Part shown: piece by piece, positions 1 to 6,970 of the stretch | Layout of the letters: the number at the start of each line of letters is the position of its first letter | How positions within the stretch are numbered: the stretch's first letter is position 1 | Assembly: GCA_949286775.1 (NCBI GenBank) | Contig: CASEDW010000168.1 | Span: 1-12,753, forward strand | DNA from: an uncultured Eubacteriales bacterium | GTDB lineage: Bacteria > Bacillota > Clostridia > Lachnospirales > Lachnospiraceae | Direction: 5' to 3' | Length of the DNA stretch: 12,753 nt | The notes under the pieces: generated by a model | Told to the model about the DNA's origin: nothing | Database searches by the model: none | What the model saw: the letters and a program-made list of their open reading frames with translations, nothing else | Translations under genes and position numbers: made by a program

Positions 1-10
1 GATAAGTCAT
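1..10 (-). CDS. Start of a leftward gene, cut by the window edge
   Basis: On the minus strand an AGGAGG ribosome site (complement of 19-24) stands 8 bases before an ATG (complement of 8-10). Only Met-Thr-Tyr is visible before the edge, so no function can be given. The gene diverges from the helix-turn-helix gene that starts at 313. The ideal Shine-Dalgarno sequence and spacing are the only support. Confidence 0.55.
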
Positions 11-116
11 TTGTGTTTCCTCCTGTTTCTTTGTAAAAAATGGTTCTTCTCATGTTTTCAAGGGTTTCAACGCTGTCATGTAAACATCCGATTTGTGTCC
101 ATTTGTCCCTTTATTT

Positions 117-146
117 ATTATATCACCATTCTGCGTTAAATATCAT
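117..146 (-). promoter_or_regulatory. Possible extended -10 promoter for the leftward edge gene
   Basis: Minus strand reads TGATATAAT (complement of 117-125), which is a TATAAT -10 box with an extended TGn. A weak ATGATA lies at the -35 position (complement of 141-146) after an 18-base spacer. It points to the AGGAGG/ATG pair at 8-24. The region is very AT-rich, so chance matches are possible. Confidence 0.4.
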
Positions 147-250
147 CCTATTTATTGTCATTATTATATAATTTACAGCCAATTTACATACATTTTAATT
201 AACTTGCCTGTGATATCAGATAAGTTATCCGAAAATCAACCTGATACACG

Positions 251-279
251 TTGACATCACTACTTTAAAGTAGTATTAT
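251..279 (+). promoter_or_regulatory. Strong sigma-A-type promoter for the helix-turn-helix gene
   Basis: A perfect -35 TTGACA (251-256) and a near-consensus -10 TATTAT (274-279) are separated by exactly 17 bases. Transcription should start near 286, giving a leader of about 27 bases before the ATG at 313. The spacer is occupied by a perfect palindrome, so the promoter is probably repressible. Confidence 0.8.
259..274. promoter_or_regulatory. Palindromic operator candidate inside the promoter spacer
   Basis: ACTACTTTAAAGTAGT is a perfect 16-bp palindrome filling the spacer and touching the first base of the -10 box. A dimeric regulator bound here would block RNA polymerase or change promoter geometry. 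The regulator is not known. The downstream helix-turn-helix protein acting on its own promoter, or the divergent edge gene, are the nearest candidates. The same motif was not noticed elsewhere in the window. Confidence 0.6.
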
Positions 280-312
280 CTTCGTATAGAAAATATTTCA
301 GGAGGCAATCAT

Positions 313-1161
313 ATGGCTTATACAGACAATTCAAATTCATATAACAATACAGATATCAATCCTTCCGTTTCATCTAATGTCGCTGACGCCTTGTTTTCCC
401 TTCTTGACGACAGCGGAAACGAAGTTATTCTTGATGAACACGGCCAGTTTCCTTCGATAAGAATCGGCGGCTCCGATCTCATCCCGCTTAAAGAATGGGC
501 GGCGAAAAACGGCATCTCCCACGCCACCGCCAGACAAAAAGCAGGCAGAGGCGGTTTCCTTACAGCGCGAAAAGTCGGAAGAGACTGGATGATATCCGCT
601 GCCGAGCCAAACACCGATCACAGAATCAAGCTTCCTCAAAAAGAAAAGCTCTCGCCCAGCGATCCCGTATATACTTATAAGGTTCTGAATTATCTTCACA
701 GACTTAACCTTTCGCATCTTCCTGATATTATAAATGAAGATAAAACTCACCGCAGATACTGCAACCGTATCTTAATGGGGCTGCGCAGCAATTTTACCGG
801 CAACGCGCTCAAGCTCTTCGATCTAATCTGCGACACCATGACATTGCGCGAAGGCGCCGACGCTTATTATATCCCCCATGAGGAGATAATGAACGTATTA
901 GACGATGAGGCATGGCACACCGAAAACAACGGCTCTTTTTCAAACAGCGCCGTTACTATAGACTTCAAAGATTATCTGAACGTACTCAAAAATACCGTTT
1001 CGGATATTCTAATGCATTCCTTTGAACTTAAAATAAACCGTCAGAGCCAGACTCTTTTCATGCCCTGGTATCATTCAGTGAGCTGGGAAAACACGCAGCA
1101 GGGCGGATTTTATTTCATTCCGAACAATTTTTTCAAAATGATAGTTCTCGAGTTAAACTGA
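313..1161 (+). CDS. Helix-turn-helix protein, possibly with a replication-initiator-like C-terminal domain
   Basis: A 282-aa cytoplasmic protein with AGGAGG 7 bases before the ATG. Residues 57-94 (from IPLKEWAAKNG through ARQKAGRGG to KVGRDWMI) form a compact excisionase/MerR-like helix-turn-helix of a type common in Clostridia, where a helical reading head precedes a GRDW turn. The first 45 residues are Asn/Ser-rich and probably flexible. Residues 150-282 are unassigned. The ending, with FELKINR, then MPWYHSVSW, then FYFIPNNFFKMI, faintly recalls the winged-helix fold of Rep_3 plasmid initiators, but this is an impression only and no catalytic motif is visible. There are no membrane segments. 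It is transcribed alone from the promoter at 251-279 and ends at a shared terminator. A DNA-binding role is likely; its target and process are unknown. Confidence 0.8.
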   Translation: MAYTDNSNSYNNTDINPSVSSNVADALFSLLDDSGNEVILDEHGQFPSIRIGGSDLIPLKEWAAKNGISHATARQKAGRGGFLTARKVGRDWMISAAEPNTDHRIKLPQKEKLSPSDPVYTYKVLNYLHRLNLSHLPDIINEDKTHRRYCNRILMGLRSNFTGNALKLFDLICDTMTLREGADAYYIPHEEIMNVLDDEAWHTENNGSFSNSAVTIDFKDYLNVLKNTVSDILMHSFELKINRQSQTLFMPWYHSVSWENTQQGGFYFIPNNFFKMIVLELN

Positions 1162-1171
1162 TAAATTTATC

Positions 1172-1210
1172 CACAAAAATAAGACGGCTTACCGCCGTCC
1201 TATTTTTGTG
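1172..1210. terminator. Bidirectional intrinsic terminator
   Basis: Arms of 17 bases (1172-1188 and 1194-1210) pair around a 5-base loop. The GC core GACGGC/GCCGTC is flanked by A-tract and T-tract ends, so a U-run is produced on either strand. The single imperfect position is A-C on the plus strand but a G-U wobble on the minus strand, so the fold is slightly better for the amt-glnK transcript. It lies between the convergent stop codons at 1161 and 1212. Confidence 0.9.
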
Positions 1211-1211
1211 T

Positions 1212-2990
1212 TCAGTCATCTTCGGGGTTTAAATCCTGAAGCGCCTTGTATCCGTGTTCACCGGTTCTGATCTTTATTACATCCTCCACATCATAGATGA
1301 ATATCTTACCGTCTCCATATTTGCCTGTATACAGACATTCACGCACCGTCTTTACAAGTGTGTCAACCGGTATTTTACTTACTACGACTTCGACTTTAAT
1401 CTTCGGAAGAAGACGCGAATCAACAGGATTTCCTCTAAAGTAGATCGAATGTCCTTTCTGATAACCGTATCCGAGAACATTTGTAACCGTGATTCCCGTA
1501 ATTCCAAGGCTGTCAAGGGCTTCCTGAAGCATAATAAACTTATTCTGATTGATCAGGATACTTACCTTAGTCATCTTCGCTCCCGCTGTCTCATGGTGCT
1601 CTACCGGAACAGCTTTTTCGACGCTTACGCGCTCTGTCTCAACTTTATTGCCCGAAAGCGGTTCATCATCTTCCGCAAACTCTTTTTCAAAAGCCGCGAT
1701 AGCATCGCTTCTGTGGCCATACGGTTCCGCGACACGTACAAAATCAGGATATGCGATGTTTCCATGCTCGCCGATGTCAAGACCCTGGATTTCTTCTTCG
1801 CTTGAAACACGTATTCCCATTGTCTTTTTAATAAGAAGCCATACGACTGCCGAAGATGCAAATGTAAATCCGCCTATAGCGACTATACCAAGAAGCTGAA
1901 CTCCGAGAAGTCCAAAACCGCCTCCGAAGAACAGACCGTTAGTTGTCGACAGAGATGTTACGCCCTCCTGCGCGAACAGTCCTACGCATATCGTACCGAA
2001 GACTCCGCAACAAAGATGCACTGACGTAGCACCTACAGGATCGTCGATTTTTCTTCTGTCGAAAAATCCCACCGCGAATACTACAAGTATTCCTGCTACA
2101 GCTCCAATAAGAAGCGAAACTTCGATAGAAACGTAAGCGCATCCTCCAGTAACTCCAACAAGTCCCGCGAGGCATCCGTTTATAGTCATGCCAAGATCAG
2201 GTTTTTTCAATACGATCCATGATGTAATTGTGGACGTAAGTACCGCTGCTATTGCCGATGTATTCGTCGTCATAAGAATATGGAACACATCCGTAGGATT
2301 CTGGAAACTCATCGTAGAACCCGGGTTGAATCCAAACCAGCCGAGCCATAATACAAAAAGTCCTATAACCGCAAGCGACATGCTGTGTCCGGGTATGGCT
2401 CTCGGTTTATCATCTTTTCCGTATTTTCCGATACGCGGTCCAAGGAGCATGGCTCCCGCAAGAGCCGCCCAGCCTCCGACAGAATGGACAACAGAGTCGC
2501 CTGCGAAATCCATGAATCCAAGATCCGCAAGCCATCCACCGCCCCATACCCAATGTCCTACGACAGGGTATATAACAAGCGTCAGCACAAATGAAAATAC
2601 GATAAACGAAACGTATTTAACTCGCTCAGCCACCGCTCCGGAAACGATCGTTGCCGCCGTTCCGCAGAACACAAGCTGGAAGAAGAACTTTCCCCAAAAC
2701 GGAACGCTTGAAGTCAGTGTTCCGTCATAAAACGAAAGATCCTGTCCTCCCAGGATAAACAAATGCTCAGTTCCGATAAACGGATTATCTCCGCCGAACA
2801 TGATGCCCCATCCTAAAAGCATGAATCCGAGCGCCGATACAGCAAAGACTATAAAGTTCTTTGACAGTATGTTGACTGTATTTTTTGATCTCGCGAATCC
2901 TGCTTCGACGCTTGCGAATCCAAGGTTCATGAAAAACACAAGGATAGCCGCAAGAAACACCCATAAAGTGTCAATCAAAGAAAATTCCAT
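1212..2990 (-). CDS. amt: Ammonium transporter fused to a P_II (GlnK) regulatory domain
   Basis: A 592-aa inner-membrane protein that conducts ammonium and carries its own P_II regulator. Residues 1-395 are the Amt channel with about 11 helices. The pore twin histidines are H169 (GDSVVHSVGGW) and H325 (ATSVHLCCG), with D165 before the first, and the family motif SGAVAERV is at 117-124. An acidic linker (about 395-472) leads to a P_II domain (473-592) with Q511 (YQKGH), the nucleotide-binding TGKYGDGKIF at 555-564 and a final IRTGE. The T-loop has the same length as E. coli GlnK, but the uridylylated Tyr51 is Val523. Sensing is therefore probably by ATP/ADP and 2-oxoglutarate binding in cis, not by uridylylation. 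The ATG at 2990 is chosen over an in-frame start 17 codons upstream because GAGGGGG precedes it and the longer frame would begin inside the leader terminator. Amt-P_II fusions are known in the family. Confidence 0.95.
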   Translation of the reverse strand: MEFSLIDTLWVFLAAILVFFMNLGFASVEAGFARSKNTVNILSKNFIVFAVSALGFMLLGWGIMFGGDNPFIGTEHLFILGGQDLSFYDGTLTSSVPFWGKFFFQLVFCGTAATIVSGAVAERVKYVSFIVFSFVLTLVIYPVVGHWVWGGGWLADLGFMDFAGDSVVHSVGGWAALAGAMLLGPRIGKYGKDDKPRAIPGHSMSLAVIGLFVLWLGWFGFNPGSTMSFQNPTDVFHILMTTNTSAIAAVLTSTITSWIVLKKPDLGMTINGCLAGLVGVTGGCAYVSIEVSLLIGAVAGILVVFAVGFFDRRKIDDPVGATSVHLCCGVFGTICVGLFAQEGVTSLSTTNGLFFGGGFGLLGVQLLGIVAIGGFTFASSAVVWLLIKKTMGIRVSSEEEIQGLDIGEHGNIAYPDFVRVAEPYGHRSDAIAAFEKEFAEDDEPLSGNKVETERVSVEKAVPVEHHETAGAKMTKVSILINQNKFIMLQEALDSLGITGITVTNVLGYGYQKGHSIYFRGNPVDSRLLPKIKVEVVVSKIPVDTLVKTVRECLYTGKYGDGKIFIYDVEDVIKIRTGEHGYKALQDLNPEDD

Positions 2991-3009
2991 AATAACAACC
3001 CCCTCTTCT

Positions 3010-3058
3010 AAAAAAAATAAAAAAAAGCAAAGGCGTCTCATTTGAAACGTCTTTGCTT
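3010..3058 (-). terminator. Promoter-proximal terminator/attenuator in the amt-glnK leader
   Basis: On the minus strand AAGCAAAG (complement of 3051-3058) pairs perfectly with CTTTGCTT (complement of 3025-3032). An inner 7-position extension has one mismatch and one wobble, and the loop is AAAT. The stem is followed by 8 T, an A and 8 T (complement of 3010-3026). This is a textbook intrinsic terminator lying between the amt-glnK promoter and its ribosome site. Predicted transcription starts only about 5 bases before the stem, so no room for an upstream antiterminator helix is visible. Read-through may need a protein. The alternative role is a 5' stabilising hairpin. Confidence 0.8.
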
Positions 3059-3069
3059 CGTTTGACTGT

Positions 3070-3098
3070 ATTGTAGAGCAAGTTTATTTATACGTCAA
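3070..3098 (-). promoter_or_regulatory. Promoter of amt-glnK
   Basis: Minus strand reads TTGACG (complement of 3093-3098), a 17-base spacer, then TACAAT (complement of 3070-3075). Just upstream is AT-rich sequence (AAAAATTTTT) like an UP element. Start is predicted near 3063, about 73 bases before the ATG. On the plus strand TTGACT (3062-3067) lies in the same region and forms a loose dyad with GTCAA at 3094-3098. It could be the -35 of an overlapping nadE promoter, but its -10 is poor. Confidence 0.75.
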
Positions 3099-3256
3099 GC
3101 AAAAATTTTTATAAACCTGTCAACAAAACTTTTATATCATTTACAAAAAATATTGCCTAATCTTTTTTTATGGATTAAACTTTACCTGTATTTTTTATGT
3201 TTAACATTAAATCTGGCATCATTGACGCGGCAGGTGCGTCGGAAAGAAGGAAAAAA

Positions 3257-5170
3257 ATGAAACACGGATTCATTAAGGCTGCAGCCGGAACGCCGAAAAT
3301 TAAAATAGCAAACTGTCCGGAAAATACCGCGCTGATAATAGAAGAAATCAAAAAAATGGAAGACATCGGCGCAAAGCTTATGGTACTGCCTGAACTCTGT
3401 ATCTCCGGCTTCGAATGCCGCGACCTTTTCTGGCAGGAAAGACTTTTAAAAGAGTGCATCGAATCGCTCAAGAAAATAGCTGATTCAACTTCTGATACAG
3501 ATGCCCTAATATTTGTAGGGCTGCCCCTCGAAGTTAACGGAAAGCTCTTTAACTGCGCCGCGGCTCTTAACCGTGGAAAAGTTCTCGGACTTATCCCGAA
3601 AACAAATATCCCGAATTACAATGAATTCTATGAGGCGAGATATTTTTCAAGCGGAAACGGCGCTGCCGAGTCTATAAATCTTTTTGGATATGATATACCT
3701 TTCGGAACCGATATTATATTTTCCTGCGAGCAGCTGCCTCACTTAAAAGTAGCCGCCGAATTGTGCGAAGATCTCTGGGTTCCCGACTCTCCGAGCGTTT
3801 CCCACGCCCTCGCCGGAGCTACAGTAATAGTAAACCCATCCGCAAGCGACGAAATGACCGGAAAAGCCGAATACCGCAGAACTCTTGTAAACATGCAGTC
3901 GGCAAAACTTATCTGCGGCTATATATATGCAAGCGCAGGCGATGGAGAATCGACTACTGACCTCGTTTTTTCAGGCCATGACATTATATGTGAAAACGGC
4001 ACAATTCTTAAAGAGGCGAAGCGTTTTGAAAACGAAATGATATATACTGAGATCGACGTCGACAGGCTCGTAAGCGAGCGCCGCCGCATGACAACCTTCC
4101 CTGTACAATCCTGCGACCGATACACTATAGTACCCTTCAATCTTGATGTCGAGGAAACTGAGCTTACAAGACATTTTGATCCTCACCCCTTTGTTCCGTC
4201 TGACAAAGCCGAATATGAGACTCGCTGCGATGAAATACTGCGCATGCAGGCGTTCGGGCTTAAGAAACGACTGGAACACACCCACTGCAAAAACGCGGTC
4301 GTGGGAATATCCGGCGGCCTTGATTCAACCCTTGCGCTGCTTGTTACGGCAAAGGCATTCGATCTTGCAGGTATAGAAAGAAACAAAATAACAGCCGTAA
4401 CAATGCCCTGCTTCGGAACAACCGATAAAACGTACAATAACGCATGTACGCTTTCAAAATGTCTTGGCGCGCAGCTGCGGGAGATAGATATCAAAGAATC
4501 AGTATCACAACATTTCAGCGATATCGGCCATGACCCCCAAAACCATAATGTAACGTATGAAAACGCGCAGGCTCGCGAGCGAACGCAGGTGCTCATGGAT
4601 ATCGCGAATGAAAACGGCGGCCTTGTAATCGGCACCGGCGACCTCTCCGAGCTTGCCCTCGGCTGGGCTACTTACAACGGAGATCATATGTCGATGTACG
4701 CTGTCAACACCTCCGTTCCTAAAACTCTTGTCCGCCACCTTGTCCGCTACTACGCCGACACATGTGGCGATAAAACGCTTTCGGCTATCCTTATCGATGT
4801 GCTCAATACACCGGTAAGCCCTGAGCTTCTCCCACCTAAAGACGGTGTTATATCACAGAAAACAGAAGAGCTTGTCGGCCCTTACGAGCTGCACGACTTC
4901 TTCCTTTACTACATGCTCCGCATGTGCTATGAGCCTGAAAAGATCTACCGTATAGCGAAAAAGACTTTTAAAGGAACATATGACAACGAATTTATTTTAG
5001 GCTGGCTTAAATCATTCTACAGGCGCTTTTTCAACCAGCAGTTCAAGCGCTCATGCCTGCCAGACGGTCCGAAGGTCGGCTCAGTCGCCGTTTCACCAAG
5101 GGGCGATCTTCGTATGCCGAGCGACGCATGCGCGGATATCTGGCTTAAACAGCTTGAAAATCTATTATAA
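3257..5170 (+). CDS. nadE: Glutamine-dependent NAD+ synthetase
   Basis: A 637-aa two-domain enzyme that amidates nicotinic acid adenine dinucleotide to NAD+ using glutamine and ATP, the last step of NAD synthesis. The N-terminal nitrilase-type glutaminase (about 1-300) shows the Glu-Lys-Cys triad at E46 (LPELCISG), K115 (IPKTNIPNYNEFYE) and C170 (AAELCEDLWVP). The C-terminal synthetase (about 320-637) has the PP-loop SGGLDS at 352-357, then IGTGDLSELALGW and MYAVNTSVPKTLV. Length is in the usual range for glutamine-dependent forms. The ATG at 3257 is chosen over one at 3197 because AAGGA lies just before it and the domain begins here. It diverges from amt-glnK; no convincing promoter was found in 3100-3257. 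A membrane-protein gene follows 19 bases after the stop, suggesting an operon. Confidence 0.97.
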   Translation: MKHGFIKAAAGTPKIKIANCPENTALIIEEIKKMEDIGAKLMVLPELCISGFECRDLFWQERLLKECIESLKKIADSTSDTDALIFVGLPLEVNGKLFNCAAALNRGKVLGLIPKTNIPNYNEFYEARYFSSGNGAAESINLFGYDIPFGTDIIFSCEQLPHLKVAAELCEDLWVPDSPSVSHALAGATVIVNPSASDEMTGKAEYRRTLVNMQSAKLICGYIYASAGDGESTTDLVFSGHDIICENGTILKEAKRFENEMIYTEIDVDRLVSERRRMTTFPVQSCDRYTIVPFNLDVEETELTRHFDPHPFVPSDKAEYETRCDEILRMQAFGLKKRLEHTHCKNAVVGISGGLDSTLALLVTAKAFDLAGIERNKITAVTMPCFGTTDKTYNNACTLSKCLGAQLREIDIKESVSQHFSDIGHDPQNHNVTYENAQARERTQVLMDIANENGGLVIGTGDLSELALGWATYNGDHMSMYAVNTSVPKTLVRHLVRYYADTCGDKTLSAILIDVLNTPVSPELLPPKDGVISQKTEELVGPYELHDFFLYYMLRMCYEPEKIYRIAKKTFKGTYDNEFILGWLKSFYRRFFNQQFKRSCLPDGPKVGSVAVSPRGDLRMPSDACADIWLKQLENLL

Positions 5171-5189
5171 ATCATCCGGGGATTTTGTT

Positions 5190-5918
5190 ATGTCTGAAAA
5201 ACAAAGCAATAAATATTATCTGATGTGCGAGCGCAACTGGATATATGACACATTAATAATCGTAGGCGGAATACTTGGCGCCTACACATATCTGCTGCGC
5301 GGAAACGTTTTCTGCAATGCGCAGACCGGAAACGTAGTCCTTATGGGAATGGCCTTTGGAAACGGAAACTGGCAGGGTGGACTATACTATCTCATACCTA
5401 TTTTCGCGTATATAGCAGGCGCCTTTATCTCGGAGCTTGTCCCAAACGCCGTGCGTCGTGTAATGCCGATACGCTGGGACACGCTCCTTATCGCAATAGA
5501 GATAGGCGTAATGATATGGCTCGGGTTCGTACCGCTATCCGCACCGGTGCAGATAGCGCAGATTTCCATAAATTTCATAGCTTCAATGCAGTACAACACG
5601 TTCAGGCAGTCAGAGGGCGTTCCAATGGCTACGACCTTCGTTACTAATCATATCAGACAGATAGGCGTAGGATTTGCAAAAGAGGTAAGACACAGAACTT
5701 CAAGTGATAAATCATTCCGCAAAAAAACAAACAGGCATATACAGATGCTTCTGTTCTTTGCGGGAGGCGCAGCTATCGGAACAGTGTTCTGCAACCTTCT
5801 TGCAGAAAAAGCGATCTGGATAACTGTAATCCCATTCGGAATTATCTTTTCGGTATTCTTATATGCGGATTTAAAAGCCGAAAAAGACAGGATATACCAA
5901 AAGCCATCCGGCCATTGA
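5190..5918 (+). CDS. DUF1275 (YoaK-type) integral membrane protein
   Basis: A 242-aa membrane protein with about six hydrophobic segments (near 19-36, 64-82, 97-115, 117-134, 185-203 and 208-226). It has the family's signature blocks AQTGNVV at 44-50 and MATTFVTNHIRQ at 146-157. The biochemical role of DUF1275 proteins is not established; a small-molecule transporter is often guessed. The ATG at 5190 is preferred over a TTG at 5154 that overlaps the end of nadE, because CCGGGGA sits about 7 bases before it and the family block begins there. It lies 19 bases behind nadE with no terminator between them, so the two are probably cotranscribed. A link to NAD metabolism would be inference from position only. 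Confidence 0.85.
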   Translation: MSEKQSNKYYLMCERNWIYDTLIIVGGILGAYTYLLRGNVFCNAQTGNVVLMGMAFGNGNWQGGLYYLIPIFAYIAGAFISELVPNAVRRVMPIRWDTLLIAIEIGVMIWLGFVPLSAPVQIAQISINFIASMQYNTFRQSEGVPMATTFVTNHIRQIGVGFAKEVRHRTSSDKSFRKKTNRHIQMLLFFAGGAAIGTVFCNLLAEKAIWITVIPFGIIFSVFLYADLKAEKDRIYQKPSGH

Positions 5919-5944
5919 AGACTGTACTTACAAAATTATGTTTT

Positions 5945-5992
5945 GAAAAATAAGCTTTAAATTTTCTAATCAGATTTAACGGCTTATTTTTC
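5945..5992. terminator. Terminator shared by convergent genes, overlapping a stop codon
   Basis: A perfect 11-bp pair, GAAAAATAAGC (5945-5955) with GCTTATTTTTC (5982-5992), encloses a second pair TTAAAT (5957-5962) with ATTTAA (5974-5979). It stands just after the DUF1275 gene. Its right arm lies inside the last codons of the leftward gene ending at 5976, so that gene's final residues are dictated partly by the hairpin. The U-runs are within the stem, so it is weaker than the one at 1172-1210. Confidence 0.65.
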
Positions 5993-6701
5993 TGATCTTT
6001 TTTTCGTCTGCGTCAGGATATAAGTTACATAAATGACTTACTATTTTTTCAAAAGATTCTTCCGGTTTTTCCTTATAGCACGATGACACTGCTTCATATC
6101 CGATGATCTTTTCGGGCGGCGTATATACGGATATTGCCCATCCGTATTCTTTGCCGTCTTTTTTTCTGCGCCGGCATCTTAAGTCTTTTACGACAAGATA
6201 TCCCTGCATCTGAAGATCAGTGATCGTGCCTTCAAAATTCTTTTCTCCACCTTTATTAAAACCGGCTTTTTCCTTTATCTCAAAAGAAAATAACTCATCA
6301 TGGTTTTCAAAAAGATCCATTATCTTTTTTTCGCGTATACTGGCAAGTTCATCATCCCACAGAGAATCAAAGTCGTATCCGTCTCGTCTGAAATTCGCGA
6401 ACACCGGAAACCACTTCCATGATATAAATCCCGCTTTGCGGTTAAAGAATTTTCCATATGCAACTTTTCCGCTTCTTGCCGCAATCGCTCTCCACTCCCA
6501 CGGATCCTCTTCTTTTATGCCGCTCCACCAATACAGATCAGAAACATGCTCTTCCGCCGAAAAGCCTTTAATCTCATTTGCAAACAGCGGCAAAAAGCCA
6601 ACCTGATCCACATATTCAATCAGCTCATCGACCGTTTTTATCCTTTTCGGATCATCCCATGCGAGTCCGTGCATGATCCATTCGCCGTTTTCAATAGCCA
6701 T
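5976..6701 (-). CDS. AlkZ-related family protein (tentative)
   Basis: A 241-aa soluble protein rich in Trp and charged residues, with blocks FLPLFANEIKGF (36-47), EDPWEWRAIAARSGKVAYGKFF (65-86), FANFRRDGYDFDSLWDDELA (101-120), KNFEGTITDLQMQGYLVV (154-171) and GWAISVYTPPE (187-197). From memory these match a conserved Clostridia family annotated as AlkZ-related, after the glycosylase that unhooks DNA crosslinks. A Q-x-Q tripeptide (QMQ, 164-166) is present, as in AlkZ, but whether it is equivalent cannot be judged, so glycosylase activity is not claimed. The ATG at 6701 is chosen over a GTG at 6710 because AGGTG (complement of 6708-6712) lies 6 bases before it and overlaps that GTG. It is transcribed alone and converges on the nadE operon. 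Confidence 0.75.
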   Translation of the reverse strand: MAIENGEWIMHGLAWDDPKRIKTVDELIEYVDQVGFLPLFANEIKGFSAEEHVSDLYWWSGIKEEDPWEWRAIAARSGKVAYGKFFNRKAGFISWKWFPVFANFRRDGYDFDSLWDDELASIREKKIMDLFENHDELFSFEIKEKAGFNKGGEKNFEGTITDLQMQGYLVVKDLRCRRRKKDGKEYGWAISVYTPPEKIIGYEAVSSCYKEKPEESFEKIVSHLCNLYPDADEKKIRKISR

Positions 6702-6881
6702 ATGCGTCACCTGCTTTACTTCTTTTTACGAATCCATATCATCTTCACATTAATTGCTTTTTCCCGTATGCTTATTGCGTTTTTCTTATAAACACGCTGT
6801 TCATCTATTCCCTGCAGCAGTAATTAATGATTTTCCTATTTACAGTGTGTTTATGATATTAAGCAAGCTCTGATAGCTGTA

Positions 6882-6906
6882 AACTGTCAAGTATTTCTTG
6901 ACAGTT
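6882..6906. repeat. Perfect 10-bp inverted repeat
   Basis: AACTGTCAAG (6882-6891) and CTTGACAGTT (6897-6906) are exact complements around the loop TATTT. No U-run follows on either strand, so it is not a classical terminator. It could be an RNA hairpin in a long leader of the AlkZ-related gene, a protein site, or the end of a lost mobile element. Confidence 0.7.
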
Positions 6907-6961
6907 GCCCCCGGTGTGAACTCGCTTCGTAGCAACACTAGTATTGTTAATTTCATTAAAA

Positions 6962-6970
6962 AGTATAGCA
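6962..6970 (-). promoter_or_regulatory. Possible extended -10 promoter
   Basis: The minus strand reads TGCTATACT (complement of 6962-6970), a good extended -10. The -35 region is only AT-rich (TAAAAA). If active it would start a leader of about 255 bases for the AlkZ-related gene that contains the inverted repeat at 6882-6906, or a small RNA. Confidence 0.35.

Larger units (their letters stand above)
11..312. other. AT-rich divergent intergenic region
   Basis: This is the control region between two divergent genes. It holds the leftward Shine-Dalgarno site (19-24), a candidate leftward promoter (117-146), short dyads such as GATAAGTTATC (219-229) and TGATATCA (211-218), the rightward promoter with its palindrome (251-279) and the rightward ribosome site (300-305). 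No reading frame or RNA gene is evident. Confidence 0.6.

Noticed and set aside
2991..3041. Upstream start of the amt-glnK frame giving 17 extra residues
   Set aside because: The extra codons fall in the T-rich terminator tract, and GAGGGGG precedes the ATG at 2990, which begins the normal Amt N-terminus.
3062..3092. Rightward nadE promoter beginning TTGACT
   Set aside because: The -35 is good but at 17-18 bases there is only TATTTA or ATTTAT, so it is mentioned and not annotated.
3101..3170. GlnR-type nitrogen operator (TGTNA-N7-TNACA) near amt
   Set aside because: TGTCA occurs at 3119-3123 but no TNACA half-site stands at the required distance.
3197..3256. Upstream ATG of nadE adding 20 residues
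   Set aside because: No ribosome site precedes it, and AAGGA plus the enzyme's usual beginning favour 3257.
4183..4635. 150-aa leftward frame inside nadE
   Set aside because: It is a shadow of the conserved nadE reading frame and lacks any start signal or known motif.
6702..6710. GTG start of the AlkZ-related gene
   Set aside because: The GTG is part of the AGGTG ribosome site that serves the ATG at 6701.
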